In this document: in pieces, positions 26,351 through 35,088 of the stretch
Numbering within the stretch: position 1 is the first letter of the stretch
Layout: every line of letters begins with the position of its first letter
From: Thermoanaerobacterium xylanolyticum LX-11
Lineage (GTDB): Bacteria; Bacillota; Thermoanaerobacteria; Thermoanaerobacterales; Thermoanaerobacteraceae
Assembly (NCBI RefSeq): GCF_000189775.2
Contig: NC_015555.1
Span: 2,119,001-2,183,000, forward strand
Direction of reading: 5' to 3'
DNA length: 64,000 bases
Program-made: the position numbers and the translations under genes
Notes under the pieces: model-generated
What the model saw: only the letters and a program-made list of their open reading frames with translations
What the model was told of the DNA's origin: nothing
Database searches by the model: none

Positions 26351-26779
26351 ATGGGTCATATTAATATAGATGTGAAAAGAAGGTTTATGGGCAGGTTTAA
26401 GTACGATAACGATCTTTTGCAGGAGATAACGACTTTCATAACAAATGAGAATATAAGATCTGGCGAGATAAGGATTATAGGTGCAGTAAAAAAGGCCCGG
26501 TTCGGCTACTTTAACCAATCTACAAAGGAATACAAATTTATCGAGAAAAATGAGCACATGGAAATACTGAGTGCCATAGGAAATATATCCTTAAAAGATG
26601 GCAAGCCGTTTCCACACGTACATATAATTCTTGCTGACGAAAACGGAAATGCCTTTGGCGGTCATCTCATGGAAGGCACAAAAATATTTGCTGCTGAATT
26701 TGTCATCGTAGACTATGGCGAAAACAACTTAGAAAGAGTCGATGATGACTACACCGGATTATCTCTTTGGAATCTATGA
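26351..26779 (+). CDS. PPC/DUF296-domain protein
   Basis: 142 residues covering one PPC (DUF296) domain, the small beta-rich fold shared by bacterial orphan proteins and plant AT-hook regulators. The conserved GSIRIIGAV-like strand (SGEIRIIGAVKKA) and PHVHIILADENGNAFGGHL with its His residues are visible. AGGAGG precedes the ATG. It is monocistronic, divergent from the LysM gene and ends at a bidirectional terminator. Function in bacteria is poorly defined; DNA binding is suspected but not shown by anything here. Confidence 0.85.
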   Translation: MGHINIDVKRRFMGRFKYDNDLLQEITTFITNENIRSGEIRIIGAVKKARFGYFNQSTKEYKFIEKNEHMEILSAIGNISLKDGKPFPHVHIILADENGNAFGGHLMEGTKIFAAEFVIVDYGENNLERVDDDYTGLSLWNL

Positions 26780-26781
26780 AA

Positions 26782-26818
26782 AAAAGCTTAAAAGGTTTTT
26801 AACGCCTTTTAAGCTTTT
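26782..26818. terminator. Bidirectional terminator
   Basis: A 14-base stem AAAAGCTTAAAAGG (26782-26795) / CCTTTTAAGCTTTT (26805-26818) lies between the convergent PPC and FAD-oxidoreductase genes. The TAA of the minus-strand gene (26817-26819) overlaps the base of the stem. Confidence 0.85.
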
Positions 26819-27872
26819 ACTTTATAAACTTTAGCATCGTGTGTCCGTATTTTATCACGTCTATATTTGTGTTATACACTATATGCCTAATAAGCGGCAT
26901 GCCTAATATCTTAACCATCCTGTCATAATCGCTGTTACTGAATTTATCCAGTTTATCTCTGTAATCTGAAAGCATTTGTACCTTATCAGTTATAGTTTTG
27001 ACCATTTTTTCATAGTCTTCGCCTGTTGCAATTGATCTTGCAGCGTAAATGCCGCTTTCTAAAGCGTGAAATGCTCCAAGCCCTAAAAGTGGATCTAAAA
27101 ATCCAGCGGCATTTCCAACGAAATATACATTGTCGATTTTGTGCTCTTTAGCAATACCTGCGTTAAGTTCCAATTCATAGGTTTCCACCATCTCATAACT
27201 AAATTTCTCGGTTTTTAGAAAAAGCTGCCATAAACTGTCTATCTCGCCGTGCTGTGCATAGGTTGTTATAAGTCCTAAAGATGCTTTGGTTTTATCAAAG
27301 GGCATGATGTATCCGTACCCAGATCTTGCGTAATCAATGTTAAACCACATCTCTGCCGTATGTGGTTCAAAATTTCCTAAGATTGTGGCACCTTTTATCC
27401 ACGTCGTAACAGTAGTCCTCCACTCTGTAAGATTCTCCAGTATCCCGGAATTTCCAGTAGCTACAACTACAAAGTCAAATTCTCTTGATAGCTCTTTGTA
27501 ATCAGGGTCTGCATTAAAGTTTATCTTTGACTTTACTCCCATCGCCAACTGATTGTCAAGTGAATCCGCATCTTTGCTTCTTAAGACGAAATATCCATGA
27601 TTTCCTTTTACTGCTGAAGTGTACATTGGAGAATGCATGATGATTTTTGTCATCTTCTCAACAGGCGTCAATGATATGCCATAAGTACGCCTAAAGTAAT
27701 AGACAGGATCTTTAATCGGCCTATCTTCCATGTTTAAAAATGAACCGATGTTAGGCTGAATCGTCCCTATAGCATTTTTTCTCTCAAAAATCACACACGT
27801 TATTCCAAGCCTTTCAAGCTCATGAGCACATGCAAGTCCTGATATTCCCGCTCCTATTATGGCAACCTTCAT
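26817..27872 (-). CDS. FAD-dependent oxidoreductase, paralogue A
   Basis: 351 residues. The N-terminal Rossmann motif GAGISGLACAHELERLG and adjacent FERK acidic residue bind FAD; VVATGNSG is a second dinucleotide-contact segment and YFVGNAAGFLDPLLGLGAFHALESG is the C-terminal FAD motif of the geranylgeranyl-reductase/monooxygenase-like group. It is a full-length paralogue of the next gene upstream, 35 bases away. Possible roles include reduction of lipids or a quinone-like substrate; the substrate is unknown. The gene carries AAAGGA before its ATG. Confidence 0.8.
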   Translation of the reverse strand: MKVAIIGAGISGLACAHELERLGITCVIFERKNAIGTIQPNIGSFLNMEDRPIKDPVYYFRRTYGISLTPVEKMTKIIMHSPMYTSAVKGNHGYFVLRSKDADSLDNQLAMGVKSKINFNADPDYKELSREFDFVVVATGNSGILENLTEWRTTVTTWIKGATILGNFEPHTAEMWFNIDYARSGYGYIMPFDKTKASLGLITTYAQHGEIDSLWQLFLKTEKFSYEMVETYELELNAGIAKEHKIDNVYFVGNAAGFLDPLLGLGAFHALESGIYAARSIATGEDYEKMVKTITDKVQMLSDYRDKLDKFSNSDYDRMVKILGMPLIRHIVYNTNIDVIKYGHTMLKFIK

Positions 27873-27907
27873 AGCATAAAATTCCTTTCATGTAGTTTTT
27901 ATCAACA

Positions 27908-28984
27908 TCAAAACTTAAATAATTCATTGACGGCGTATCGTATTATGAATGAAGAATACTTTACTATGTTAAAATTTGTATCGTAAATAAGCTGCTTTAT
28001 GAGTGGCGTTGTCAAAAACTTTATAAGCCTGTCTATCTTATCGTTATCTACAGTGTCAATGGCTTTCCTGAACTCTAAAAGCTTCAAATTTGCATTTGAA
28101 AGATACGCCATTTCATTTTCAAAGTTACAGCCTGTTGCAATGCTTTTTGCTGCCAATGCGCCACCTAAAATTGATGCAAATTGACCAAAACCCAAGAATG
28201 GCTCAATGGCGCCTCCTGCGTTTCCCACAAAGTACATGTTTTCATATGTATGTGGAAATGCATTGCCTGATATGTGTTCATAGTCGTACACGCTTACCAC
28301 ATCATAACTAATCTTCTCTATTTTTAAAAACATCTCCCAGTATTTGTCTATTTCTTCCTTTGTGATGTAAGGAACTATGAGTGCTAAAACTGCTCTTTTA
28401 TCATCAAAAGGTGCAAGGTATACATAACCGCTTTTGCAGTAGACTGTGTTCATCCACATTATAAGTGCATTTGGATCGAATTTACCGATTACCTCAGCTA
28501 TTTTAAGCCTTGTATCAACCAGTGTCTGCCAACATCCTAATTCATTTGGTATCTGATGATTTCCAGTCGCTACAATGACATAATCATAAACTTCCTTTAG
28601 ATTCTTGTAGTCTGCATGGACATTAAAGTTGACGTTCGTCTTTAAATTCTTGTATAGCTGGCTTTCTACAGACAATTCTCCTTGCCCTTTCAGCATAAAG
28701 TATCCCAGCCTTCTGCCTTTAATAGTGCGAGTGACAGTTGGCCCGTGCATTACAATCTTGTCTATGTTGTTAAGCGGTGCAATAGCTACATCAAAGTTAT
28801 TCTTTAAGTATTCCAAAGGATCGTTTATTGGCCTATTTATGACATTTAAAAGTCCTGCTACATGGTTAAAAGCATCGCCGACTTTCGATTTTCTCTCAAA
28901 TATATCAGGCTTTATCCCATAAGATTCAAGCCTTATGGCTGCAGTTAAGCCTGCCGAGCCTGCACCTATAATAGCTACTTTCAT
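27908..28984 (-). CDS. FAD-dependent oxidoreductase, paralogue B
   Basis: 358 residues with GAGSAGLTAAIRLESYG at the N-terminus, VIVATGNHQ mid-protein and YFVGNAGGAIEPFLGFGQFASILGG near the C-terminus. It aligns along its whole length with the neighbouring 351-residue protein (MKVAIIGAG start, shared RPI-DP, MHGPT/MHSPM and FVGNA segments), indicating tandem duplication followed by divergence. Its ATG overlaps the stop of the upstream small gene by four bases, so the three genes form one operon. Function unknown. Confidence 0.8.
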   Translation of the reverse strand: MKVAIIGAGSAGLTAAIRLESYGIKPDIFERKSKVGDAFNHVAGLLNVINRPINDPLEYLKNNFDVAIAPLNNIDKIVMHGPTVTRTIKGRRLGYFMLKGQGELSVESQLYKNLKTNVNFNVHADYKNLKEVYDYVIVATGNHQIPNELGCWQTLVDTRLKIAEVIGKFDPNALIMWMNTVYCKSGYVYLAPFDDKRAVLALIVPYITKEEIDKYWEMFLKIEKISYDVVSVYDYEHISGNAFPHTYENMYFVGNAGGAIEPFLGFGQFASILGGALAAKSIATGCNFENEMAYLSNANLKLLEFRKAIDTVDNDKIDRLIKFLTTPLIKQLIYDTNFNIVKYSSFIIRYAVNELFKF

Positions 28985-29442
28985 TTATTTTCCCTCGGCG
29001 TCGTATATACTATGCTGTTGGGCTCAGTCGGCTTTGACTTTAACGATTCTATGTTCTGCTGTATGATAGTGATAAATCGCATCTCATCATCCCTCATCTG
29101 GGTGAATATCTGCCTTACGTATGGATTAGTTATGCTTATGAGATTCTCGTTGTAAAACATTTGCTGATTTATTAGATCCTTCTCTATATCTTGCAAAGCG
29201 TCCATCATATCATAAGACATATTTTTCTTCACAAGGGAATCTATCCGCATCGTCTTTTCAGCAGCGACTATCTTGTCCACATGGTTTAAAGCAGTAATCT
29301 CTATCTGCTTTAATACTCCTTTAACTTGACTATCTGGTATGTTTTTGCCGTAATCTTTTGCCTTTTTGTGTATCACATTTTCGTAATTTTTAGCCTTTTT
29401 AAAGGTACTCGATATTATCTCCTGTGGGCTCATATTCTGCAT
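28981..29442 (-). CDS. Helical protein of unknown function, spore-coat/ferritin-like
   Basis: 153 residues, almost entirely helical, with a YNENLISITNPYVRQIFTQMRDDEMRF-type stretch that recalls the four-helix CotF/ferritin-like coat proteins (weak resemblance by eye). Met-rich helices could hold a diiron-like site, but clear paired Glu/His motifs are not evident. It leads the operon with the two FAD oxidoreductases and overlaps the first by ATGA. It might be a structural or electron-transfer partner of those enzymes. Confidence 0.6.
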   Translation of the reverse strand: MQNMSPQEIISSTFKKAKNYENVIHKKAKDYGKNIPDSQVKGVLKQIEITALNHVDKIVAAEKTMRIDSLVKKNMSYDMMDALQDIEKDLINQQMFYNENLISITNPYVRQIFTQMRDDEMRFITIIQQNIESLKSKPTEPNSIVYTTPRENK

Positions 29443-29490
29443 TTTGCATCACCGTTATTAGATTTTCCATATTGCATCCCTTATATACAT

Positions 29491-29529
29491 AAAAAGAGGC
29501 CTCACCACATATATGTGAAGCCTCAAAAA
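29491..29529 (-). terminator. Terminator of ldh
   Basis: GAGGC/GCCTC-based stem with a central ACATATATGT, flanked by A5 and T5 runs; on the minus strand it follows the ldh stop by about 9 bases. The symmetrical runs would allow use in both directions. Confidence 0.8.
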
Positions 29530-29537
29530 GTATTTAA

Positions 29538-30473
29538 TCATATATCCAATTGCTTTATGGCATCTGCCATGACATTTGCCGAATGCCTAAACTTCTCCAC
29601 TTCTTCGTCAGATAAAGGCAAGTCCAAAATCCTTGCGACACCATTCCTGCCTACGATAGACGGCAAGCTTAATGAAACATCTTTCACGCCGTACTGTCCA
29701 TTTAATGGAGATGATACTGTGAGGATGGAATTTTCATCTCTTAAAATGCACTCAACAATCCTTCTCACTGCAACTGCGACAGCATAGTATGTAGCACCTT
29801 TTTTGTCTATTATCTTGTAAGCAGCGTTTACGACCTCATCTTCTACTTCTTTCCTAAAATTCGTATTGCAAACGCGACCACATATGCTGCAGTATTCATT
29901 AAATGATATTCCAGATATGTTTGTTATGCTCCATGCCGCAAACTCGCTATCTCCATGCTCACCGATTATCCTTCCGTGGACATTTCTTGGATCTATATTG
30001 CAGTGCTTACTTAATAGATACCTAAACCTCGAGCTATCAAGAACAGTGCCAGAACCGAAAACTCTACCCCATGGAAGTCCAGAAATCTTGTATGTAACGT
30101 ACGTAAGTATATCTACAGGATTTGTCACAATCAAATATATAGCCTTGTCATTGTGCTTTAAAAGCTCAGGTATCATAGACTTAAATATAGCAGTATTTTT
30201 CTTCACCAGGTCAAGCCGCGTCTCTCCCGGTTTTTGAGCAGCACCTGCTGTCACAACTATTACATCTGCCCCTTCCACATCTTTGTAGTCGCCAGCATAC
30301 ACATTTACTGGTTGTATTAGCGGTATGCCGTGGCTTATGTCCAGTGCATCACCTATAGCCTTGTCCTTATTCAAATCTACCAATACGATATCTGTTACAG
30401 TCCCACTTAATGCCAACGTAAATGCCGATGTTGCACCGACGAAACCAGATCCTATTATCGCTACCTTACTCAT
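29538..30473 (-). CDS. ldh: L-lactate dehydrogenase
   Basis: 311 residues from the ATG at 30471-30473 (AGGAGG upstream); the longer open frame lacks a ribosome site. Fermentative enzyme reducing pyruvate to L-lactate with NADH. Visible are the NAD motif GSGFVGATSAF, VTAGAAQKPGETR with the catalytic-loop Arg, TNPVDILTY, DSSRFR and the active-site IGEHGDSE containing the catalytic His. It is monocistronic with its own promoter and terminator. Clostridial enzymes of this type are usually activated by fructose 1,6-bisphosphate (family knowledge). Confidence 0.96.
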   Translation of the reverse strand: MSKVAIIGSGFVGATSAFTLALSGTVTDIVLVDLNKDKAIGDALDISHGIPLIQPVNVYAGDYKDVEGADVIVVTAGAAQKPGETRLDLVKKNTAIFKSMIPELLKHNDKAIYLIVTNPVDILTYVTYKISGLPWGRVFGSGTVLDSSRFRYLLSKHCNIDPRNVHGRIIGEHGDSEFAAWSITNISGISFNEYCSICGRVCNTNFRKEVEDEVVNAAYKIIDKKGATYYAVAVAVRRIVECILRDENSILTVSSPLNGQYGVKDVSLSLPSIVGRNGVARILDLPLSDEEVEKFRHSANVMADAIKQLDI

Positions 30474-30513
30474 GAAATCGCCTCCTAAATAATATGTATT
30501 TTCTCTTAATAAT

Positions 30514-30543
30514 ATTATAACATAGTTTTGGTGAAATTGTCTA
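30514..30543 (-). promoter_or_regulatory. Promoter of ldh
   Basis: On the minus strand TAGACA (30538-30543), 18 bases, then TATAAT (30514-30519) preceded by TGT, so it is also an extended -10 element. It lies about 40 bases upstream of the ldh start. Confidence 0.75.
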
Positions 30544-30656
30544 AATTTTAATCTTATTTTGTCCTTATTGCTTTGAAATATTATTGGTTTAAAAATAAAC
30601 ACAAGTGGAATATTAGAAGTAAGTATATGAATGCTTTGTGAAAGGATTGAGTTTAA

Positions 30657-31184
30657 ATGAGCGATATAGATGAGATAAAAAAATTGATGGAAAGACTTAC
30701 AGAAAGCGAAAAAGACAAAGAGGAAGCCAGCAAAAAGATGCAGGAAGTATTAAGCAAATCCATTAGAGAGGTAAAAGAAATACTGCTGACATTAAAAAAA
30801 TACATAGCTAATGAAAATGTAACATTAAGAAGCTACAGCGGCAAAACATTCACCACCGGGGAAGGAATCATAATCTACGATAGAGGCATAGACGAAAAAA
30901 TAATCTTAAAATCAGACGGAAGCTTTTACCTTTATAAAGTAGAAAATGACCAGTTGGTGACAGAAAAAATAGAGGATTTAGACATTCACGACTATATGAG
31001 CTACGACACTCTCTTTGATAGCGTGAAAAAATCTTTGATAAAATGCATACAGAAAAACGAAGAAGACATATTGGCATACAAAAGCACTATGCTTAAAATC
31101 GACAAGTACAACAAAGATTTAGAGGAGATATTGGCTTTAAAAAATACGACTGAAGAAAATAAGTCAAACGAACAAAAGCAATAA
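30657..31184 (+). CDS. Coiled-coil protein of unknown function
   Basis: 175 residues, very rich in Lys/Glu, with a predicted coiled coil at each end (about residues 1-45 and 125-170) around a small beta-rich centre (SYSGKTFTTGEGIIIYD). No signal peptide or membrane segment. AAAGGA precedes the ATG. It is divergent from ldh and upstream of the DUF881 gene on the same strand, separated by 150 bases. I do not recognise the family. Confidence 0.6.
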   Translation: MSDIDEIKKLMERLTESEKDKEEASKKMQEVLSKSIREVKEILLTLKKYIANENVTLRSYSGKTFTTGEGIIIYDRGIDEKIILKSDGSFYLYKVENDQLVTEKIEDLDIHDYMSYDTLFDSVKKSLIKCIQKNEEDILAYKSTMLKIDKYNKDLEEILALKNTTEENKSNEQKQ

Positions 31185-31334
31185 TTTTCATAAAAATAAA
31201 TTTTTGTTACCGATGTGTTACACAATATTAATATTTTTTTAATAAATTTTATCTTTATACGTGATATTATTATATATAGAATGAAAATGAAGTTTTCATA
31301 AATTGATGTATCAGCCCATGGGGAGGATGAAAAA

Positions 31335-32069
31335 ATGAAGGGTAAGGTTTTTCAGGTTGTTTCTTTTGTCATGGTGTTTTTAATGATGGGCTTTATGATA
31401 TCAATGGAATTTAAGACAATACAAGGCAGTGTAAAGACTGCAGCAGATACATCTCGCGGAAGCAGCGTAAATGTTGATGAGCTAAGCAGCGAACTGCAAA
31501 ACATGACTGACGAGAGAAATGCCTTAAAGCAGCAAGTGGCAGATCTTAATCAAAAGCTTGATGAATTAAACAGCTCATCTTCAAAATACGAAGCGACTCT
31601 AAATGCTCTGTCACAAGATGTAGAAAAGTATAAAGAGCTTGCAGGTTTTACTGCCATGACAGGTCCAGGAGTCATAGTCACTTTAAACGACAGCGACCTT
31701 CAGCCAAAAGATGGAGAAGATCCAAATATGTTTTTGGTACACGATGAAGACCTGATAAAAGTAGTAAACGAGCTAAAAGCAGGTGGTGCTGAAGCCATAT
31801 CTATAAATGACCAAAGGCTTATAGCTACATCTGAAATAAGGTGTGTAGGACCTACCATCAACATAAATTCTACAAGATATGCCCCTCCATACGTCATAAA
31901 AGCAATTGGAAATCCTGACACATTAGAAGCTTCACTAAACCTTAAAGGTGGCATTGTAGACACTCTTAAATACTATGGGATAAAAGTGGACATACAGACA
32001 TCTAAAAACATCGTAGTCCCTGCCTACACAGATCCCATAAGCTTAAAATACGCTAAAGCGACAAATTAA
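31335..32069 (+). CDS. DUF881-family membrane-anchored protein
   Basis: 244 residues. An N-terminal membrane anchor (about residues 6-25) is followed by a coiled coil (about 48-100) and a C-terminal DUF881 domain with GPGVIVTLNDS, LIKVVNELKAGGAEAISINDQRL and NSTRYAPPYVIKAIGNP. Proteins of this family are found in sporulating and actinobacterial lineages, often near division or septum genes. GGGGAGG lies upstream of the ATG. Topology suggests the DUF881 domain faces outward. Exact role unknown. Confidence 0.85.
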   Translation: MKGKVFQVVSFVMVFLMMGFMISMEFKTIQGSVKTAADTSRGSSVNVDELSSELQNMTDERNALKQQVADLNQKLDELNSSSSKYEATLNALSQDVEKYKELAGFTAMTGPGVIVTLNDSDLQPKDGEDPNMFLVHDEDLIKVVNELKAGGAEAISINDQRLIATSEIRCVGPTININSTRYAPPYVIKAIGNPDTLEASLNLKGGIVDTLKYYGIKVDIQTSKNIVVPAYTDPISLKYAKATN

Positions 32070-32099
32070 CTTTGCCTCTTACCTTAATACATTTTATTA

Positions 32100-32129
32100 A
32101 GATAGGTTCAGTCATGACTGAACCTATCT
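32100..32129. terminator. Bidirectional terminator, perfect 30-base palindrome
   Basis: A perfect inverted repeat with arms AGATAGGTTCAGTCA and its complement, without a separate loop, followed by TTTATCTTG on the plus strand. It serves the converging DUF881 gene and acyltransferase gene. The last seven codons and the stop of the acyltransferase lie inside the palindrome. Confidence 0.85.
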
Positions 32130-33220
32130 TTTATCTTGTTTATTATTTTATTTTCAGCGATGATATAGTAAAGGTAAAACCTGCCTGCAACAGAAGGGTA
32201 TGAAGCAACAAGCCTCATGTTCCTCTTTTTATCCTTAGTCCAATCTTCTTTGTACTTTTCGTCTCCTCTTAAAAAGTCGTAGACTTCATCTCCGACTTCT
32301 ATTGAGCGCTTTATCGATAAACCTAATGTTACAGCACCAACGCTTAATCTGCTGTAATCCAAATCATATCCACTTATGTAGTAATACCTTTTTCCACCTA
32401 CATGGTAACTTAATAAGCTCGCTACGATTTTATCGCCGTCTTTTAATTCAAACAAGCTTAAAATGCCCCTATTGAAAAAGTCAAATGCCAAAGCCTTATG
32501 AAAATCCCTAATCCTTTTAGAATAAAATGCACCCGGCATATGTCTTTTTCTCCACCTTGCCTGATGCAGCTCTATTAGTCTATCCATTGAATCGTCTATA
32601 TCATTTTCGTCAGCGACGCTCATAAAACTTCCATCGCACTTTGTGAAAAATCTCTTGATCTCATACTTTATATTTCTTCTAAATTTGCCGTCAAGAGTGC
32701 TTAAGTATTCATCCCACGTTGCCGGCAACTTTATATATGGGCATACATCTTGAATATCGTAATCGTAGTAAAGCCAGCTATCCATTATATACGGATATAT
32801 GCCGCTGCTTTCTGGAAGGTGCTCCAAGTCTAATACCGTAAATCTATCTATCGTAGACTCCAGATACTTTATAAGTGAACGATAAAAAATATCTTCATAT
32901 CCGTATTTCACTATAAAGTCAAGGTAATCGCTGTTATTAGAGCCTATGAATTTTATCCTCTTTATAGGAAGTCCCATCTCACCAAATGTAATCATAAAAG
33001 GAGCTATCCCAATAGGGCCTTGATCGCCAACCACCAAAAGAATCCACAGTTTTTTGCCGCCGCCAAAATACTTCCACCAATTCACGACCCATTCAAAAGT
33101 GTTGAAAGGGTACACCTTAGAATTCTCCTCCAGTTGATGCCATATATCCTTGATGCTTAAAAGAGTCTTTACGTCCCTCACTATCTTTATCTCTATGTCA
33201 AGTATCTTTCTTTCATCCAT
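32108..33220 (-). CDS. CelD/BcsL-type GNAT acyltransferase
   Basis: 370 residues from the ATG at 33218-33220 (GGAGG upstream). The C-terminal half has the GNAT-fold signature of the CelD/BcsL-like group (FRRNIKYEIKRFF, LIELHQARWRKR, then ISGYDLDYSRLSVGAVTLGLSI and FLRGDEKYKEDW). These proteins acylate amino sugars or polysaccharides, usually in cell-surface glycan assembly. It overlaps the upstream dedA gene by 28 bases, so the two are translationally coupled. The substrate is unknown. Confidence 0.83.
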   Translation of the reverse strand: MDERKILDIEIKIVRDVKTLLSIKDIWHQLEENSKVYPFNTFEWVVNWWKYFGGGKKLWILLVVGDQGPIGIAPFMITFGEMGLPIKRIKFIGSNNSDYLDFIVKYGYEDIFYRSLIKYLESTIDRFTVLDLEHLPESSGIYPYIMDSWLYYDYDIQDVCPYIKLPATWDEYLSTLDGKFRRNIKYEIKRFFTKCDGSFMSVADENDIDDSMDRLIELHQARWRKRHMPGAFYSKRIRDFHKALAFDFFNRGILSLFELKDGDKIVASLLSYHVGGKRYYYISGYDLDYSRLSVGAVTLGLSIKRSIEVGDEVYDFLRGDEKYKEDWTKDKKRNMRLVASYPSVAGRFYLYYIIAENKIINKIKDRFSHD

Positions 33221-33813
33221 AAAAATATCCTCCAAACGACGTACATAAATAGGATAAAGCCTACAAGCATTAACAAATAACTCCACCATGGGTACGTCCT
33301 GCCGATTAAATCTATCTTCAAAATCTGCATCGACACTAAATACGAAACAGACGTCCAAAAAAGTGACCATAAAAGATCGCCAATGGCAGAAAACACAAAA
33401 AACGACTTGAAATCCATCCTTGTTATGCCTGAAGCCCAGATAGCAGGCGTCCTTGGCAGCCCTATGAGGCGCCCTAAAAGGTTAGTAACACCACCATACT
33501 TCGAAAACCACCGATCCATACCTTCTAAGTCTTTAACAGTTATCTTTAAAAAATGGCCATACTTTTCTACAAAAGTCCTGCCTGATTTGGCACCTATTAT
33601 GTACGCTAATACATTACCTGACACATTCCCTAATGCTGCAATCAAAACTACAGCCAAAAAGCTCATCTGTCCTCTTGATATAAGGTAACCCGCCGCAAGA
33701 AAAAGTATCTCCACAGGTCCCGGCATACCAGTACCTTCAACCAGCAATGACAGAAACAATGCCAAATAACCGTAATCTATTATTAAGCTGTATAAGATAT
33801 TAGTGTTCTCCAT
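33193..33813 (-). CDS. DedA-family membrane protein
   Basis: 206 residues from the ATG at 33811-33813, preceded by GGAAGG; the longer frame is rejected. The DedA/VTT signature is seen as EGTGMPGPVEILFLAAGYL and GALGNVSGNVLAYIIGAKSGR, then FSKYGGVTNLLGRLIGLPRT with the conserved basic residue. Four to six membrane segments. Members flip polyprenyl or phospholipid carriers, which fits the coupled acyltransferase gene in envelope-glycan metabolism (inference). Confidence 0.9.
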   Translation of the reverse strand: MENTNILYSLIIDYGYLALFLSLLVEGTGMPGPVEILFLAAGYLISRGQMSFLAVVLIAALGNVSGNVLAYIIGAKSGRTFVEKYGHFLKITVKDLEGMDRWFSKYGGVTNLLGRLIGLPRTPAIWASGITRMDFKSFFVFSAIGDLLWSLFWTSVSYLVSMQILKIDLIGRTYPWWSYLLMLVGFILFMYVVWRIFLWMKERYLT

Positions 33814-33887
33814 AATTACCTTCCAATCAAAAATTTCTATATAATAGTATACATCTTTATCGCAAAATTTAAAAGCAAATGACACAA

Positions 33888-33909
33888 TAAAAAAGAGCCT
33901 TTAGGCTCT
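33888..33909 (-). terminator. Terminator after the galT-maltokinase-GlgM operon
   Basis: On the minus strand AGAGCC-TAAA-GGCTCT is followed by TTTTTTATT, starting about 12 bases after the glycosyltransferase stop. The dedA start is just downstream. Confidence 0.85.
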
Positions 33910-33921
33910 CAAAAAATCAAT

Positions 33922-35088
33922 TTATTTTTTGTAATTTTCTATGACATTTTTGTAAAGGTCATAAGTCTTTCTTGCGATTGATTCCCAGCTAAACATGTCT
34001 TCTACTCTCCTTCTGCCGTTTGCGCCAAATAAAGCAGCCAAATTTCTATCGTTAAGCAGAATATTGATTTTTTCCGCTAATTCATGTGAATTGCCAGGCT
34101 CCACTAAGAATCCCGTTTCTCCGTCTACCACTACTTCTTTTATTCCGCCTGTAGCGCTGGCAACAACCGGCGTGTTGCAAGCCATTGCCTCAAGATTTAT
34201 AATGCCAAAAGGCTCGTATATGGATGGACATACAAAAACATCAGCATTGCTGTAAAGCTCTATGACTTCTTCCTTTGAAACCATCTTGTCAATCCAGATG
34301 ATGTTTTCATAAAGCTTGACTTTTTCCTCCATTTCCCCCTTTATTTCCCGTGTATCAGGTGATGAAGCGCACAACACGACTTTTACATCCTGTGGCAAAT
34401 ATTTTACAGCATCTATAAGATGAATTATTCCCTTTTGCCTTGATATCCTTCCTACAAATAAAATGTACCTTCCCTCTATTCCGTATTTTTCTCTTGCCAT
34501 GTTTGAATCTGTCTTCTTGTACTGGTTTAAGTCTATTCCATTGTATATAACCTCAATCTTATCTTCCGGCACATTGTAACACTTCATGATATCTTTTTTA
34601 GAATCGTTAGACACAGCTATTATCTTGTCTGCCGCCTCAACACCTGTCCTCTCCATCCACGTGCTTAAGTGATACCCTCTCCCAAGCTGCTCTTCCTTCC
34701 AAGGCCTTAGAGGTTCTAAGCTATGAATAGTGACAATAAGCGGTATATCGTAAAGCATCTTCGCCAGAAAGCCTGCCATAAACGTGTACCATGTGTGACA
34801 GTGGACAATATCTGACGAAATCGCATCACTGACCATGGCAATATCTGTTGTCAAAGGCCCCAACACTTTTTTAAATTTATCGTCAGAAGCTTTTTTTAAC
34901 ATCTCCCATTCTCTGTAACCTTTTACTTCCATATTTTCAATATGATCATCCTGATCTCCAAAGCATCTGACATCAACATTCATAAGCTTTGACAATTCCC
35001 TCGTCAAATAATCCACATGTACACCTGCACCACCGTAAATATTAGGTGGAAATTCATTTGTAAATAAAGTGACTTTCAAATTATCCAT
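33922..35088 (-). CDS. GT4 glycogen synthase-like / alpha-maltose-1-phosphate synthase (GlgM-like)
   Basis: 388 residues. N-terminal NEFPPNIYGGAGVHVDYL binds the sugar nucleotide; the central HCHTWYTFMAG and C-terminal VGRISRQKG and PSIYEPFGIINLEAMAC (with the E-x7-E motif) define GT4. The overall pattern is that of the short actinobacterial-type 'glycogen synthase' later shown to make maltose-1-phosphate from ADP-glucose and glucose-1-phosphate. The ATG follows GGAGGT and overlaps the end of the maltokinase-like gene by 8 bases. That partnership supports GlgM activity; ordinary glycogen synthase is the alternative. Confidence 0.8.
   Translation of the reverse strand: MDNLKVTLFTNEFPPNIYGGAGVHVDYLTRELSKLMNVDVRCFGDQDDHIENMEVKGYREWEMLKKASDDKFKKVLGPLTTDIAMVSDAISSDIVHCHTWYTFMAGFLAKMLYDIPLIVTIHSLEPLRPWKEEQLGRGYHLSTWMERTGVEAADKIIAVSNDSKKDIMKCYNVPEDKIEVIYNGIDLNQYKKTDSNMAREKYGIEGRYILFVGRISRQKGIIHLIDAVKYLPQDVKVVLCASSPDTREIKGEMEEKVKLYENIIWIDKMVSKEEVIELYSNADVFVCPSIYEPFGIINLEAMACNTPVVASATGGIKEVVVDGETGFLVEPGNSHELAEKINILLNDRNLAALFGANGRRRVEDMFSWESIARKTYDLYKNVIENYKK

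Noticed and set aside
29326-29787. Plus-strand open frame of 153 codons over the helical protein and ldh
   Set aside because: Runs antisense through a coding gene and the ldh terminator; composition is unlike a real protein.
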